A DNA stretch of 64,000 nucleotides, from the NCBI GenBank assembly GCA_964539665.1, contig CAZIKB010000006.1:1-64000 (forward strand), read 5' to 3'. This DNA is from CAZIKB01 sp964539665 (GTDB lineage Bacteria > Zhuqueibacterota > Zhuqueibacteria > Oceanimicrobiales > Oceanimicrobiaceae). A program made the translations under genes and the position numbers. Position 1 is the first letter of the stretch. The number at the start of each line of letters is the position of its first letter. The notes beneath the pieces were generated by a model, which saw nothing but the letters and a program-made list of their open reading frames with translations, was not told the DNA's origin and ran no database searches. Positions 46,501 to 55,531 of this stretch are shown here, piece by piece.

Positions 46501-48163
46501 TGTGGTAAGAACTGCTATCCCAAATATTCTTTATCAAAATAATGGTAATGGCACTTTTTCTGAAGTCGCTGAAATGGCGGGTGTAGATGATCCCGGTAAA
46601 GGCGTCGCATGTGCCTGGGGCGATTATGATAACGATGGTTTCCTTGATCTTTTCGTGGCGAATGACGGGCAGGATGTTCTGTATCGTAATCAAGGCGATA
46701 AAACTTTTAAAAATATGACCGATTCAGCCGGTGTTAAAAATTCAAAGTTGAGTACGGACGCCATCTTTGGAGATATAAACCTGGACGGCTATTTAGATCT
46801 GTTAGTTACTCGTGATGAAAACGCCGCTTCTATTTCAAATCTTCTCTATATTAATAATCAAGATGGCTCCTTCAGTGCAAAGGAATTTGAGCATAACGGT
46901 TTGGGTGCAACTTTTGGCGACTATGATAACGATGGCGATTTAGATGTTTTTATGGTAACCCGGTCCGTATCTGAAGAAACCATGCTTCATCATCTATTTC
47001 GAAATGAAGGTGAAGAAAATTTTATTGACGTGTCAACGACGGTCGGTATTATCTCTGAGGGTGAAATCTCATTCGCTGGTTGGATTGATTTAGATTATGA
47101 TAGTTACCTCGATCTCTTTTTACTGCGACCAGAACAGCCAAATCTAATTTACCATAATAATAGCAATGGGACATTTACAAATATTGCTGATTCTGCAGGT
47201 TTAGAAGTTCGCGATTTAGAACGGAGCGCCGCATTTGCAGATTTTGATGGTGATGGAGATCAAGATATATACATAGCAAGATTTGGCAAAGAAAACCTGT
47301 TATATCAAAACGAGGGAAATGATAATAATTGGCTAGTTGTGAAAATTAAAGGCCGTCAAAATAACCGTGCTGGAATTGGCGCTAAAATTCGCATCGTAAC
47401 AGGCCATCTTACACAGACCAGAGAAGTTCTGAGTGGCGGGGGTTTTAGCTCTCAAAGCAGTCTGTCCACCCCGTTTGGATTGGGCCTGGCAACCGAAATT
47501 GATACTCTCGAGGTTTTATGGCCAGGTGGAGCCGTTAAAAAGTATACGCATATTACCGATATCAACAGAATTATAGAAGTTGTAGAGGATTCAATTGTTT
47601 CGTCTGTCAAGCTTCTAACCTTCACAGCTCAGGTGCGGGAAGAGCTCATTACACTTGAATGGGAATCGACCAACGAACTTGATTTCATCGGTTTCGAAGT
47701 GGAGCGCAGCCTGGATGAAATCCATTTTGAAAAGGTTGGCAGTATTTCAGGATCAGAGGCTTCTCAATATACGTGGTCAGAGAAAAATTTTATCATTGGA
47801 ACGTACTATTATCGTCTGAAACTGATTAATGTGAATGGAACTTATAATTATTCTGAAATTCTACAAGTGAACCTGGGACCTCCTTCAGAATTCAATCTCA
47901 GTCAGAACTACCCCAATCCCTTTAATGCTACCACCACCATCCGCTACACCCTCCCAAAGAACGGCCATGTTACCATCAAAATTTATGATATCCTGGGTAA
48001 AGAAGTTCGTACCTTGATAGATATACCGCAAGAGATAGGGTATCATACGATTAGATGGGATGGCCACGATAACTCTGGAACACTTATCGCCAGTGGCATA
48101 TATTACTATACCTTGAAAGCAGGGGATTTTGTGCAAACGAAGAAATTCATTTTGCTTAAATAG
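43580..48163 (+). CDS. Giant secreted M6-like metalloprotease with beta-helix, malectin, FG-GAP, ASPIC/UnbV and T9SS domains
   Basis: 1527 residues. Signal peptide (MKRLLIISTLLLSVLNAPTIFS). An M6-type (immune inhibitor A-like) peptidase has CHEFGHLLGLPDLYD at ~302. Next come a right-handed beta-helix (~500-720), a malectin-like carbohydrate-binding domain (~735-885; VNAGGQAY... HFCEI), FG-GAP/VCBS repeats with Ca-loop DYNNDG/DYDNDG motifs (~895-1240), an ASPIC/UnbV domain (~1255-1330; LGLATEIDTLEVLWPGG) and a T9SS tail (NYPNPFNATTTIRY... KKFILLK). Surface enzyme probably acting on glycosylated or polymeric substrate. Confidence 0.9.
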   Translation: MNAMSMKRLLIISTLLLSVLNAPTIFSVQSEPIIRFFRQPDGTEFKGRILGDEFVVFYETADGYSIEKNNHGYWCYAQIGIDGKLAASEHIVGEVNPALVIGQKHLRHTSEFMANIQDKRHEFYENLQVFNPGTSVKGNLKNKQSFNTFGSVSYNLAVLLIEFADVGATYSPEDFNQLLFSEGFTYTSPAPGEEAFGSMRDYYNLVSSRMLSINGQVFDWVSADSSKSFYETSDDFIVEAVSKSGVNLSDFDGFVVIYAGTVGSASGKLWPRAQSTQGKVQYTMSEKWLSKYDFAPIGVHCHEFGHLLGLPDLYDTDFSSIGIGIWGLMGSGNYGNGHHERPFLLSVWSKAYLGWISPTVIFDANNAEYSLNPIVTTGEAVKLISLTSFFLLENRQKIGYDLNLPGEGLLIWHIDERFGQQNIEQHRIVDLEEGDGEENSGDAGDPFPGTTFNSFFNISSNPSSQDYDGGSYIEISNIQKTGETISFQVSTDLGPGAGITVNNEGNFPNLFTALESAESKDTVFVSEGTYQASNLLVKEGRVLKGENPLATILDGDRNKVLRVNRVQNTTVTGFTFTNTQTAISVINSNGVISYNIFRDIEGSAITCSNSSPEIRNNTIINGTSAAIGCFSGSKPIIENNIIVYNGLGITNSTNSNPIVRYNNIWNNGTDYRGLHPGLNDISLNPLFVNPIFEDYHLRPGSPCIDMGNPAAKFNDPDGTRNDMGALFFDLEHVTSIEGIRVNAGGQAYLSQDSTFWAPDQLYTEGGWGYIGGEAQSTFNAITNTSDDPLYQNERHAVEAYIFDIPNGRYRVTLHFCEIVWEQAGRRIFEVEIEGRSVVEGFDIYSKTGHDQATSFHFFSDVRDGQLNIQFLPQVGLTQISAIEVVFAQPLLIDVADFAKVAHPASGQGVAIGDYNNDGFQDIFIANAGRANILFRNNGLGVFTNTTLESKFILSGGGKMGVWGDYNNDGHLDIYVVRTAIPNILYQNNGNGTFSEVAEMAGVDDPGKGVACAWGDYDNDGFLDLFVANDGQDVLYRNQGDKTFKNMTDSAGVKNSKLSTDAIFGDINLDGYLDLLVTRDENAASISNLLYINNQDGSFSAKEFEHNGLGATFGDYDNDGDLDVFMVTRSVSEETMLHHLFRNEGEENFIDVSTTVGIISEGEISFAGWIDLDYDSYLDLFLLRPEQPNLIYHNNSNGTFTNIADSAGLEVRDLERSAAFADFDGDGDQDIYIARFGKENLLYQNEGNDNNWLVVKIKGRQNNRAGIGAKIRIVTGHLTQTREVLSGGGFSSQSSLSTPFGLGLATEIDTLEVLWPGGAVKKYTHITDINRIIEVVEDSIVSSVKLLTFTAQVREELITLEWESTNELDFIGFEVERSLDEIHFEKVGSISGSEASQYTWSEKNFIIGTYYYRLKLINVNGTYNYSEILQVNLGPPSEFNLSQNYPNPFNATTTIRYTLPKNGHVTIKIYDILGKEVRTLIDIPQEIGYHTIRWDGHDNSGTLIASGIYYYTLKAGDFVQTKKFILLK

Positions 48164-48785
48164 ATGAAGTAGGTGCAAAATGGTATTGAACTTAGAATAT
48201 TAAATCGTAAATATTAAGCTTATGTCTTTCTAAAGTTAACATTGATCCTGTTATTGCACTAACGTCATTCATGTATCTTTGAAAAAAACAAAAAAATACT
48301 TGCTTTTAATAAATATTTATTTATTATTATAATTATTAATTATTATTCAAAATTTCTAAGATAAAATCAATCTGGTAAGACGAGTAAAATAGTTCAGTTT
48401 CCTGTTATGACTAATGTCTATCTAATACTTATTGAAGCTAAATTGATTGTTAATCCGCATTCCTGGCTGAATTCAGATATATTTCCACAACTGAATTGAT
48501 TTTATAATATTTATATTGTTGTTTCGCAATTAGTCTCCCTGGACACTTGTAGAAAAAGAGGGGAGAAAAGTGTCTAATGAAATACCATATTTTGCTTTTA
48601 AAGCGATATTATATATAAATTATCAAATAATAAATCAACAATTAATTGGCAATAAATTAGCAAGTTTATTTTATTCATGTTAATTTTTTGTTGAGTGCTA
48701 TTGCTTATTTTAGATTAATTAGGAATGAGATTAAGGAATTAATTAAAATACTATAAATAAAAAGAGCAGAGACCTTATGCACTCC
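48164..48785. other. Gene-free AT-rich stretch beside the IS remnant
   Basis: No gene seen. Very AT-rich (runs of TTTATTTATTATTATAATTA). A 7-bp hairpin GACACTT...AAGTGTC lies at 48542-48574. The right end abuts the truncated transposase. Confidence 0.5.
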
Positions 48786-49496
48786 TCAAATTGCTTGGCC
48801 GAGCATAGTGAAGAAAGTACATTCCCTGCCGTGTTGTACAGAAAGAGCAGCAATAAGGGAAGCTGTACCGTGGCGCTTATAAGTTGCGGTGAGTCGTTTT
48901 GGATTTCCTGCTCTAAGGGGCAATTCAGGCTGCGTTCTATCCAAGGCTTGCATTTGAGTTTTTTCATCAACACAGAGCACCAAAGCGTTCTCAGGCGGAT
49001 TCAGATACAGACCAACAATATTAAGCATTTTCTCTTCAAATTCCGGGTCTGTGCTTTTGCCGCACCAATAATCGACTTTATGGGGTTTGAGTTCATTTTC
49101 TTTCAATATGTGATGAACTTTCGATTGGCTCATCCCAAGTTCTTTGGCTATACGTCTTTGCGACCAGCCTGAATAACCGCCTTCTGGGGCGCTGCATGCT
49201 TTCTGAACAACGCGGGCCCTATCAGCCTCGTCATAGATGCGAGGTTTACCCGAGCGTGGTGCATCGTTCAGGCCATCAAGGCCATGTTTAAGAAAACGCT
49301 GTTTCCATTTTGCGATAGCTGTTTTGCCGACATTTAAAGTGGAATTGATTTCATCATACGATTTTTCTGCGGCGCAAAGTAAAATAATCTTTGCCCGTAT
49401 GACGAACCGATGGTCGAGGCGATGAGACCTTGACCTCGTTAAAAGCTCTTGATAATCGGAATCTAACAATTTAATTTGCCGTGCTATTCTTGCCAT
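48786..49496 (-). pseudogene. IS630-family transposase, truncated at the C-terminus
   Basis: 236 residues against a usual ~340-360. The N-terminal helix-turn-helix region (SYDEINSTLNVGKTAIAKWK, FLKHGLDGLNDAPRSGKPR), the linker (YSGWSQRRIAKELGMSQSKV) and the first part of the DDE catalytic domain (LVLCVDEKTQMQALDRTQP, first Asp present) are intact. The sequence then leaves the family at about residue 222 and ends in unrelated residues (FFTMLGQAI), so the distal Asp/Glu are missing. No terminal inverted repeats were recognised. An inactive remnant between two surface-protein genes. Confidence 0.85.
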
Positions 49497-49647
49497 GAGT
49501 GCCTCCCTATTTGAGTGGCAAGAAGATAACTATTAATTCGGTAAATTGCAAATCATAACACTAGTAATTAAGACTTTAAATTATAATAATAATTATTATA
49601 CTGAAAATAATAAATGGCCTAAGTTGGACATGGAAAGGAGATAAAAG

Positions 49648-50328
49648 ATGAAAAATGTTTTAATGATTTCAGTTGTTTTCACCATTTGGTTTACAGTAGG
49701 CATTTTCGAAAATTTTACTGTTGCTCAAGAAGTACAAGTAGATGTCCGGACGTTTGTTACTAAAATGTACATTCATGGAATACCATATATAGAGGCGAAA
49801 TCATACGGAAGTGGGGCGATACCAGAACTTCTCTTAATGCTCAACGACTCGACTTTTGAAGAATATTGGGTTAATATAGTTTCGACATTAGGGTATATCG
49901 GTGATACTTCAGCAGTAATGCCATTGTTGAGTTTTATTAACAAAAAGGAAAGCGAAATATCGGTTCATGCTTTCCGTGCTCTACTAACTACATTTCAAGC
50001 GATGGGTCACCTTTCTCAAAACGGTAATCAAATGGCGATGTCGTTTTTAATTAACTGGAAAGAGGTGGATTATTGGCAAACAGCGAAATTGAACTTTAGT
50101 TATAAACGGTATAAAAATGAAACGTTAGGTGAAGTATTCGGCCGTATGGCAATCCAAGGCCTTGGAATATCAGGAAGATCTGAAGCATTGGAAGTTTTAC
50201 TGAAGATGCAAAATGATAATAATCTACAATCTGATTGGTTTGACAATGTGGAAGAAGCAATAATTCTCAATTATAGAGTAAAAGAAGAGGGTGTTAATCG
50301 AGTTTTTGGAGAGGAGGAAGAAAAATGA
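49648..50328 (+). CDS. Secreted HEAT-like hypothetical protein coupled to the dockerin peptidase
   Basis: 226 residues with signal peptide (MKNVLMISVVFTIWFTVGIF...VAQ) and GGAG before ATG 49648. It has alpha-helical HEAT-like units (AIPELLLMLNDSTFEEYWVN, IVSTLGYIGDTSAVMPLLSF, SVHAFRALLTTF). Its stop overlaps the next start as ATGA, so the two are co-translated; it may be a chaperone or regulator of the peptidase. No named family. Confidence 0.75.
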   Translation: MKNVLMISVVFTIWFTVGIFENFTVAQEVQVDVRTFVTKMYIHGIPYIEAKSYGSGAIPELLLMLNDSTFEEYWVNIVSTLGYIGDTSAVMPLLSFINKKESEISVHAFRALLTTFQAMGHLSQNGNQMAMSFLINWKEVDYWQTAKLNFSYKRYKNETLGEVFGRMAIQGLGISGRSEALEVLLKMQNDNNLQSDWFDNVEEAIILNYRVKEEGVNRVFGEEEEK

Positions 50329-53300
50329 AATATTGCAATTATAAAAACAAGAGAGCATGGTATGGGATTAACTATACGCTTTTATTTTTGATATTAATTT
50401 GGTCTCCAAAAGGATATACACAAGCCGATGGGCACATAGATCCTTCTGCAAGAGCTCACCTTCATAATCTTTCTTTTGCAAGACACGTTAATACTACATT
50501 TAACGCCACTACGGCAAGCCAGGGTTTGCAGTATGGCACAAGTATTCTACAGAAATGTGATAGCCGTGTTGCGAATGATCAAGATGTCTCATGCCAAGTG
50601 ACTGTGCAGATGTCAGGTTCATTAGGAACTTTTGGCACAAATAGCGACGGCTTTGATGTAATTACTACTGAGGCTGAACAAAATGCAGTACTAAATAATA
50701 ATAGTGCATGGGTCAAAGTTGTTACTGCGATAATGTATTGTGGTGGACCAGGTACTTTCGCTGGCTGCGCCCGTCAGCCGGGCAGTTCGATTGTCATCGA
50801 AAGTGGATTAGGCACGAATGGAACTGGATATACAGTAATTCATGAATTTGGGCACAACAAAGGCTTGCCTCACCGTAATTCGCCAGAAAATCCAATCATG
50901 GCCGGCTCTTATAGTTTAGCTAATAACGAGGTTAATCTGACGGAATGCGCTGCATATCACAGTGGTGGTACTGATAATGGTCCCAACAGACCCGTAGATG
51001 TTGCTTTCATTATTGATGATACTGGAAGCATGTCTGAAGAAATCGCTGGAGTAAGAAACGCGTTACTTGCACATCTTGGTACTTACTGTTCTACTTGTTG
51101 CGGTACAGTATTCCAATTGACAACTTTCAAAGATAATGTTACTGAAAGGGACCCAACAACAGATCTGGCAGTGATTCAGTCTCAGGTTGCTGCTCTTGTT
51201 GCAACCGGAGGTGGGGATTGTCCCGAAGCTTCAGTAGAAGCCATTAATCAGGTCATGGACAAAATTAAAGATAATGGCCGGGCTTTCTTTGCCACAGATG
51301 CAGCCCCTCATCCAGGATTAGATCTAGGTGCTACGATTGCAACACTCAAATCACGAGGTATACGTGTAGACATCGTCGAATCAGGAGACTGCCCGAATTT
51401 TATCGCTGGTGCAAGCCATTGTGAATCTAATAATAATTCGGAGAATTGTGCGGATGACCCCAAATCATCAGTAAGACTTGGCAGATCAACAATTTACATA
51501 CCAACGGCGATTGATCCTATCTTCCTCGGCGATGATGATTTTCAGGAAGTCTTACTTCCCTTCGCTTTTCCATTTGGTGGGGAATATTACTCAACCGTTT
51601 TTGTAGGTTCTAACGGTTTCATCACTTTTGGAGAAGGAAACACAGATTATACAGAATCTGTTAGCGACCTAGTTGCAGGTCCGAGACGAATCGCGGGACT
51701 TTGGGATGATCTATATCCTCCATCTGGCGGGACAATTGAAGTTGGCCAGGTCGGGACTGAATTTCATATCATTTTTGATAATATTAGCGAAATCAGTTCA
51801 TCAAATTCAGTAACCTTTAGAATGATATTGAGACCAGATGGAACATTTAACATAGAGTATGACGCTGTTTCCATATTAGATGGCCTTGCCGGGTATAGTG
51901 TTGGGAATGGAGTGGATGATCCTGGTGAAATCGATCTTTCAACTGCTCCGCAGCCGATTGTAGCAACCGGTAATGGAACAGCTTACGAGATCTTTACCTC
52001 AAATGACAATGATCTCTCAGATTTATCCATTGAATATAGTGCGGTTACTTATGAACCGCCGATTCCATTATATAAAAATGGCATTGAGGCATTTTCATTG
52101 ATGGCAAACGAAACAGGGGGCATTTTTTCCTATATTCCCGAGGTAAATGGTGGCGATCCTTCTGATGTGCAACGATTTGAAAATACCATCTTTAACATTA
52201 TTCAGGGCGGAATTACCCAATCCATTGCCCAGGTTCAGCCGCCATTTGGTCCGGTAGGAAGCAACCTTACTCTCACTATCACCGGTGCAGAAACAAATTT
52301 TCAATCCAATACCAGCCTTTCGTTCGATGGCGGCGGAATTTCAATCACAGAATTGAATACGGTCTCCCCTATTCAACTTGAGACCACGATTGATATTGAT
52401 GCGGGCGCCAGTTTGGGTTTTAGAGATATGATGGCCATTACGGATCTGGGGGGAGGCGTAGTGGATACCGCACGCGGTGTGGGAGCTTTTGAAGTTATCT
52501 CGAATCCAGGCGTGCCAACAATTTTAGGTATTTCGCCGCCTTCGGGTGAAGCGGGCCAGGCATTGTCCGTTACTGTTTACGGGCTCAATACGAATTTCAG
52601 CAGTGCATCGATGCTTGATTTGGGGAGCGGTATTATTATCGTTGATGTTACAGCTCTTTCTCCTCAAATACTTCAAGCGGATATTCAAATTTCCACTTCA
52701 GCTGAAGTTGGATTCCGGGATGTAATTGTCACAACGGGTGCTGAAGTTGCCACTGAAAATGTTACCGGGCCCTTTTTTATATCTCAGGCTTCTCCTGCTG
52801 AACCAGAGATTGTGTCGATTACACCAGACGAAGGCGCGCCCGAGACGGCTTTCACTGTCACGGTTGTTGGAGAAAATACTTCCTTCATTGATGGCATTTC
52901 GGTTTTAAGTTTTAGTGGTACGGGGATTAACATTGTCAGTACAGACGTTAGCAGCCCTACTTCACTAACGGCACCCATCCAAATAGATCCGGATGCTTCC
53001 CCTGGTTTTCGTGATGTGCGTGTGACAACTGGTACAGAGATTGCGGTTCTACTTAATGGGTTTTTTGTTTCAGAGTTGGTCGAATCCGACGCTCTAATTT
53101 GGATTCCAGATGATGTTCTCGAACCAGATTTAGCTCGCAAAGCACTAGATCGCGGATTGACATTAGAACAAATACAGTCAATTGCTCATACCACTTCCAG
53201 CCACCTTGAATTGCAGGCAGCTTTAGAGGGCAATAGCAAAGTTGTTCATGTGACAAATGATTTAACCACAGCAACCTTGTCGGATTATCCATACGTCTTT

Positions 53301-54461
53301 GTTGTTCTGGGAATCTTTCCCAATAATCACGTTATAAAAGCCAGCGATCCGGAAGCTGTTCAGCTTGAAAGCTATCTCACCGGCGGCGGTAAACTTTACA
53401 TTGAAGGCGGTGATGTTTGGTATCAGGACCAAATTATAGGCGGCTATGATTTTGCGCCAAGTTTTTCAATCAATGCCATCCGTGATGGTTTCGATGATCT
53501 GAAAACGATTCAAGGATCCTGTGTTGTCCTGGGGATGGATTTTGTTTATAAGGGCCATAATAATTTTATCGACCGTATCTCTCCATCAGGTTTAGCCTGT
53601 TCCATTCATGCCAATGACGCACCTTCCTACGATTGTGGGGTAGCTTTTGATAATCCTGCTGTTGGATACCGAACAATCGGCAATTCGTTTGAGTTTGGCG
53701 GCCTGGCTGACAATAGCATTCCGGGAGCGACAACGAAAGTAGAATTAATGACTCAGTATCTGGACTTTTTCGATAACGGATTAATTAGTGCAGATGGCCA
53801 GGTAATAGCGCAAATTGGTGGTCCCTCGACCTATTTTACAGGCTGCTTCATAACCGCGCCTGTGATGGTTGACTTATCCAGAACGGATGAATTACTTGGA
53901 GATTATAGTGCCAGATTGACCTGGGATCCTGCATTGCTCGAATTTGTGGGCTTCACTGGTGGTGTTCCGCCATTTGATAGTCCTGTTGTCCAGGATGAAA
54001 ATGCCTCTGCCGGTGAATTAACTTTTGAGGATTTTTATGCTGCCGGCGGCGGTGGTGAAATCATTGTGATTAATGTAGAGTTTAAGGCTGTCGGCGATGC
54101 CGGATTAAGTGGTGTGCTTGCTGTGAGTTTTTCTGAAATGATAGCGGCCGGAACGCACAAAAACCTCCTGCCGATTACAGTGACTGAAGATGCCAACTTT
54201 GTAACTGAGCATGGATGTCTTTTAGGAGATGTTACTAACGACAATAATCCTGCTATATTTGATGCGTTTGTGATTGCAAATTATGCAGTAGGGAATCCGA
54301 TTCCTGCTGAATTTTTAGAACGTATTGAACAAGGCTGCGGGGACGTAACCCTTGATGGCCTTACTCGAATATTTGATGCATTTGTTATTGCAAATTATGC
54401 AGTAGGGAATGATATCCCAGTGGAATTCCCAGTGAGTGAGCCGTTTTGTCCTGAAGAGTAA
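50325..54461 (+). CDS. Secreted metzincin-VWA protease with C-terminal cohesin and dockerin
   Basis: 1378 residues. Signal peptide to ~36 (YTLLFLILIWSPKGYTQ). Metzincin zinc site HEFGHNKGLPH at ~173 with Met-turn-like NPIMAGS. VWA domain ~226-375 (IIDDTGSMS MIDAS and GGGDCPEA). A beta-sandwich with FPFGGEYYSTVFVGSNGFITF (~400-560), three IPT/TIG-like repeats (~635-910), one GGD module (~920-1150; YVFVVLGIFPNNHVI, LYIEGGDVWY), a cohesin-like domain (~1160-1293) and a two-repeat dockerin (~1297-1378; GDVTNDNNPAIFDAFVIANY and GCGDVTLDGLTRIFDAFVIA). It has no T9SS tail, so surface retention would have to come through dockerin-cohesin pairing. Confidence 0.87.
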   Translation: MKYCNYKNKRAWYGINYTLLFLILIWSPKGYTQADGHIDPSARAHLHNLSFARHVNTTFNATTASQGLQYGTSILQKCDSRVANDQDVSCQVTVQMSGSLGTFGTNSDGFDVITTEAEQNAVLNNNSAWVKVVTAIMYCGGPGTFAGCARQPGSSIVIESGLGTNGTGYTVIHEFGHNKGLPHRNSPENPIMAGSYSLANNEVNLTECAAYHSGGTDNGPNRPVDVAFIIDDTGSMSEEIAGVRNALLAHLGTYCSTCCGTVFQLTTFKDNVTERDPTTDLAVIQSQVAALVATGGGDCPEASVEAINQVMDKIKDNGRAFFATDAAPHPGLDLGATIATLKSRGIRVDIVESGDCPNFIAGASHCESNNNSENCADDPKSSVRLGRSTIYIPTAIDPIFLGDDDFQEVLLPFAFPFGGEYYSTVFVGSNGFITFGEGNTDYTESVSDLVAGPRRIAGLWDDLYPPSGGTIEVGQVGTEFHIIFDNISEISSSNSVTFRMILRPDGTFNIEYDAVSILDGLAGYSVGNGVDDPGEIDLSTAPQPIVATGNGTAYEIFTSNDNDLSDLSIEYSAVTYEPPIPLYKNGIEAFSLMANETGGIFSYIPEVNGGDPSDVQRFENTIFNIIQGGITQSIAQVQPPFGPVGSNLTLTITGAETNFQSNTSLSFDGGGISITELNTVSPIQLETTIDIDAGASLGFRDMMAITDLGGGVVDTARGVGAFEVISNPGVPTILGISPPSGEAGQALSVTVYGLNTNFSSASMLDLGSGIIIVDVTALSPQILQADIQISTSAEVGFRDVIVTTGAEVATENVTGPFFISQASPAEPEIVSITPDEGAPETAFTVTVVGENTSFIDGISVLSFSGTGINIVSTDVSSPTSLTAPIQIDPDASPGFRDVRVTTGTEIAVLLNGFFVSELVESDALIWIPDDVLEPDLARKALDRGLTLEQIQSIAHTTSSHLELQAALEGNSKVVHVTNDLTTATLSDYPYVFVVLGIFPNNHVIKASDPEAVQLESYLTGGGKLYIEGGDVWYQDQIIGGYDFAPSFSINAIRDGFDDLKTIQGSCVVLGMDFVYKGHNNFIDRISPSGLACSIHANDAPSYDCGVAFDNPAVGYRTIGNSFEFGGLADNSIPGATTKVELMTQYLDFFDNGLISADGQVIAQIGGPSTYFTGCFITAPVMVDLSRTDELLGDYSARLTWDPALLEFVGFTGGVPPFDSPVVQDENASAGELTFEDFYAAGGGGEIIVINVEFKAVGDAGLSGVLAVSFSEMIAAGTHKNLLPITVTEDANFVTEHGCLLGDVTNDNNPAIFDAFVIANYAVGNPIPAEFLERIEQGCGDVTLDGLTRIFDAFVIANYAVGNDIPVEFPVSEPFCPEE

Positions 54462-54469
54462 ATTAAACC

Positions 54470-54508
54470 GCGTCCGTGGGATATTCTGGGACCATATCCC
54501 CGGGACGC
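54470..54508 (+). terminator. Strong hairpin between the dockerin peptidase and cohesin genes
   Basis: GCGTCC-GT-GGGATAT (54470-54484) pairs with ATATCCC-CG-GGACGC (54494-54508) around a 9-base loop, with one 2x2 mismatch; 13 base pairs. No T-run follows, so it may be an attenuator or processing/stability hairpin. A similar element sits at the same place in the next cassette. Confidence 0.7.
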
Positions 54509-54541
54509 TAATCATAACTAATTAATTAAAGGAGAATCATT

Positions 54542-55348
54542 ATGAAAGGAGTATCAACAAAGAAAGTGCTTGCTTTGTTCATGGTGCAAGCGTTAGTAAT
54601 TTTTCTTGTATACATTCCGGCTTCGGCCAACGAAATTAAGGTGCGAACCATCCCATCCAAACAATCACCTATGCCTGGAGATAAAATCTCTGTATCCATA
54701 AATGTGGATCTATCTGGTACGGCTGAATTGCTGGGAGCGGTATCAGCTACATTAACATGGAATTCAGCTGTGTTTCGCTATATCAACCATTCAGGAGGTG
54801 AGGGGGACGGGCTGCCAAAGATGGTGGTAAACAATCAGAAAACTCATGATGGTAAGCTGAATTTTGCTTCGCTCGATCCTCATGGAAGTGCCAATGTAGT
54901 TAACTTATTGGACGTGAGATTTGAAGTGGTTGGGGAACCTGGATCGTCACCGGAATTACAGTTAGAAATTAAGGAGATGTATGCAGCAAAAACTTTTGTG
55001 GATTTAAGCCCTTATCTGGATAACACAGTCACTGGCGTTGAGGACGAGTTAAATGTTATGGCTGTTCCAGAAGAATATGAGTTGCATCAAAATTACCCAA
55101 ATCCTTTTAATGCTGGGACTGAGATTGGATTTTCATTGCCAGAGGCTGGGCAGGTCAATCTCACAATCTTTAATCTTTTAGGAAAAAAAATACGCACTTT
55201 AGTAAAGGAGCAAAAAAAGGTGGGCCGCTATAATGTTAATTGGGATGGCAAGGACTCTAAAGGGAATGCGGTTTCTTCGGGCATTTACGTTTATCGATTA
55301 GAGACTGGGAGTTTTACCGAACAAAAAAGAATGTTGTTAATCAAATAA
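54542..55348 (+). CDS. Small cohesin protein with T9SS sorting domain (putative surface anchor)
   Basis: 268 residues; AAAGGAG before ATG 54542. Signal peptide (LALFMVQALVIFLVYIPASA), one cohesin-like domain (~30-165; MPGDKISVSINVDLSG, LLGAVSATLTWNSAVF, NVVNLLDVRFEVVG), then a T9SS type A tail (NYPNPFNAGTEIGFSLPEAG ... SGIYVYRLETG... RMLLIK). No enzyme domain. This is the minimal design for an anchoring scaffoldin: cohesin to catch a dockerin, and a sorting tail for surface attachment. It follows a dockerin peptidase gene across a hairpin. Confidence 0.85.
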   Translation: MKGVSTKKVLALFMVQALVIFLVYIPASANEIKVRTIPSKQSPMPGDKISVSINVDLSGTAELLGAVSATLTWNSAVFRYINHSGGEGDGLPKMVVNNQKTHDGKLNFASLDPHGSANVVNLLDVRFEVVGEPGSSPELQLEIKEMYAAKTFVDLSPYLDNTVTGVEDELNVMAVPEEYELHQNYPNPFNAGTEIGFSLPEAGQVNLTIFNLLGKKIRTLVKEQKKVGRYNVNWDGKDSKGNAVSSGIYVYRLETGSFTEQKRMLLIK

Positions 55349-55531
55349 ATGATATTTCCAGATTCTTTTATATTTATCAATGATGTTGGTAGATTTTTTT
55401 GAGATATGTTGATTATCAATATAAATTAACCTGAATAATTATTATACATTCATTGCAGGTGAAAACTTTGATTTTATATTAAATTGCGATGAAGTTTTCT
55501 GCCTGTGTATAAAATATAGGGAGAAAAGGAG

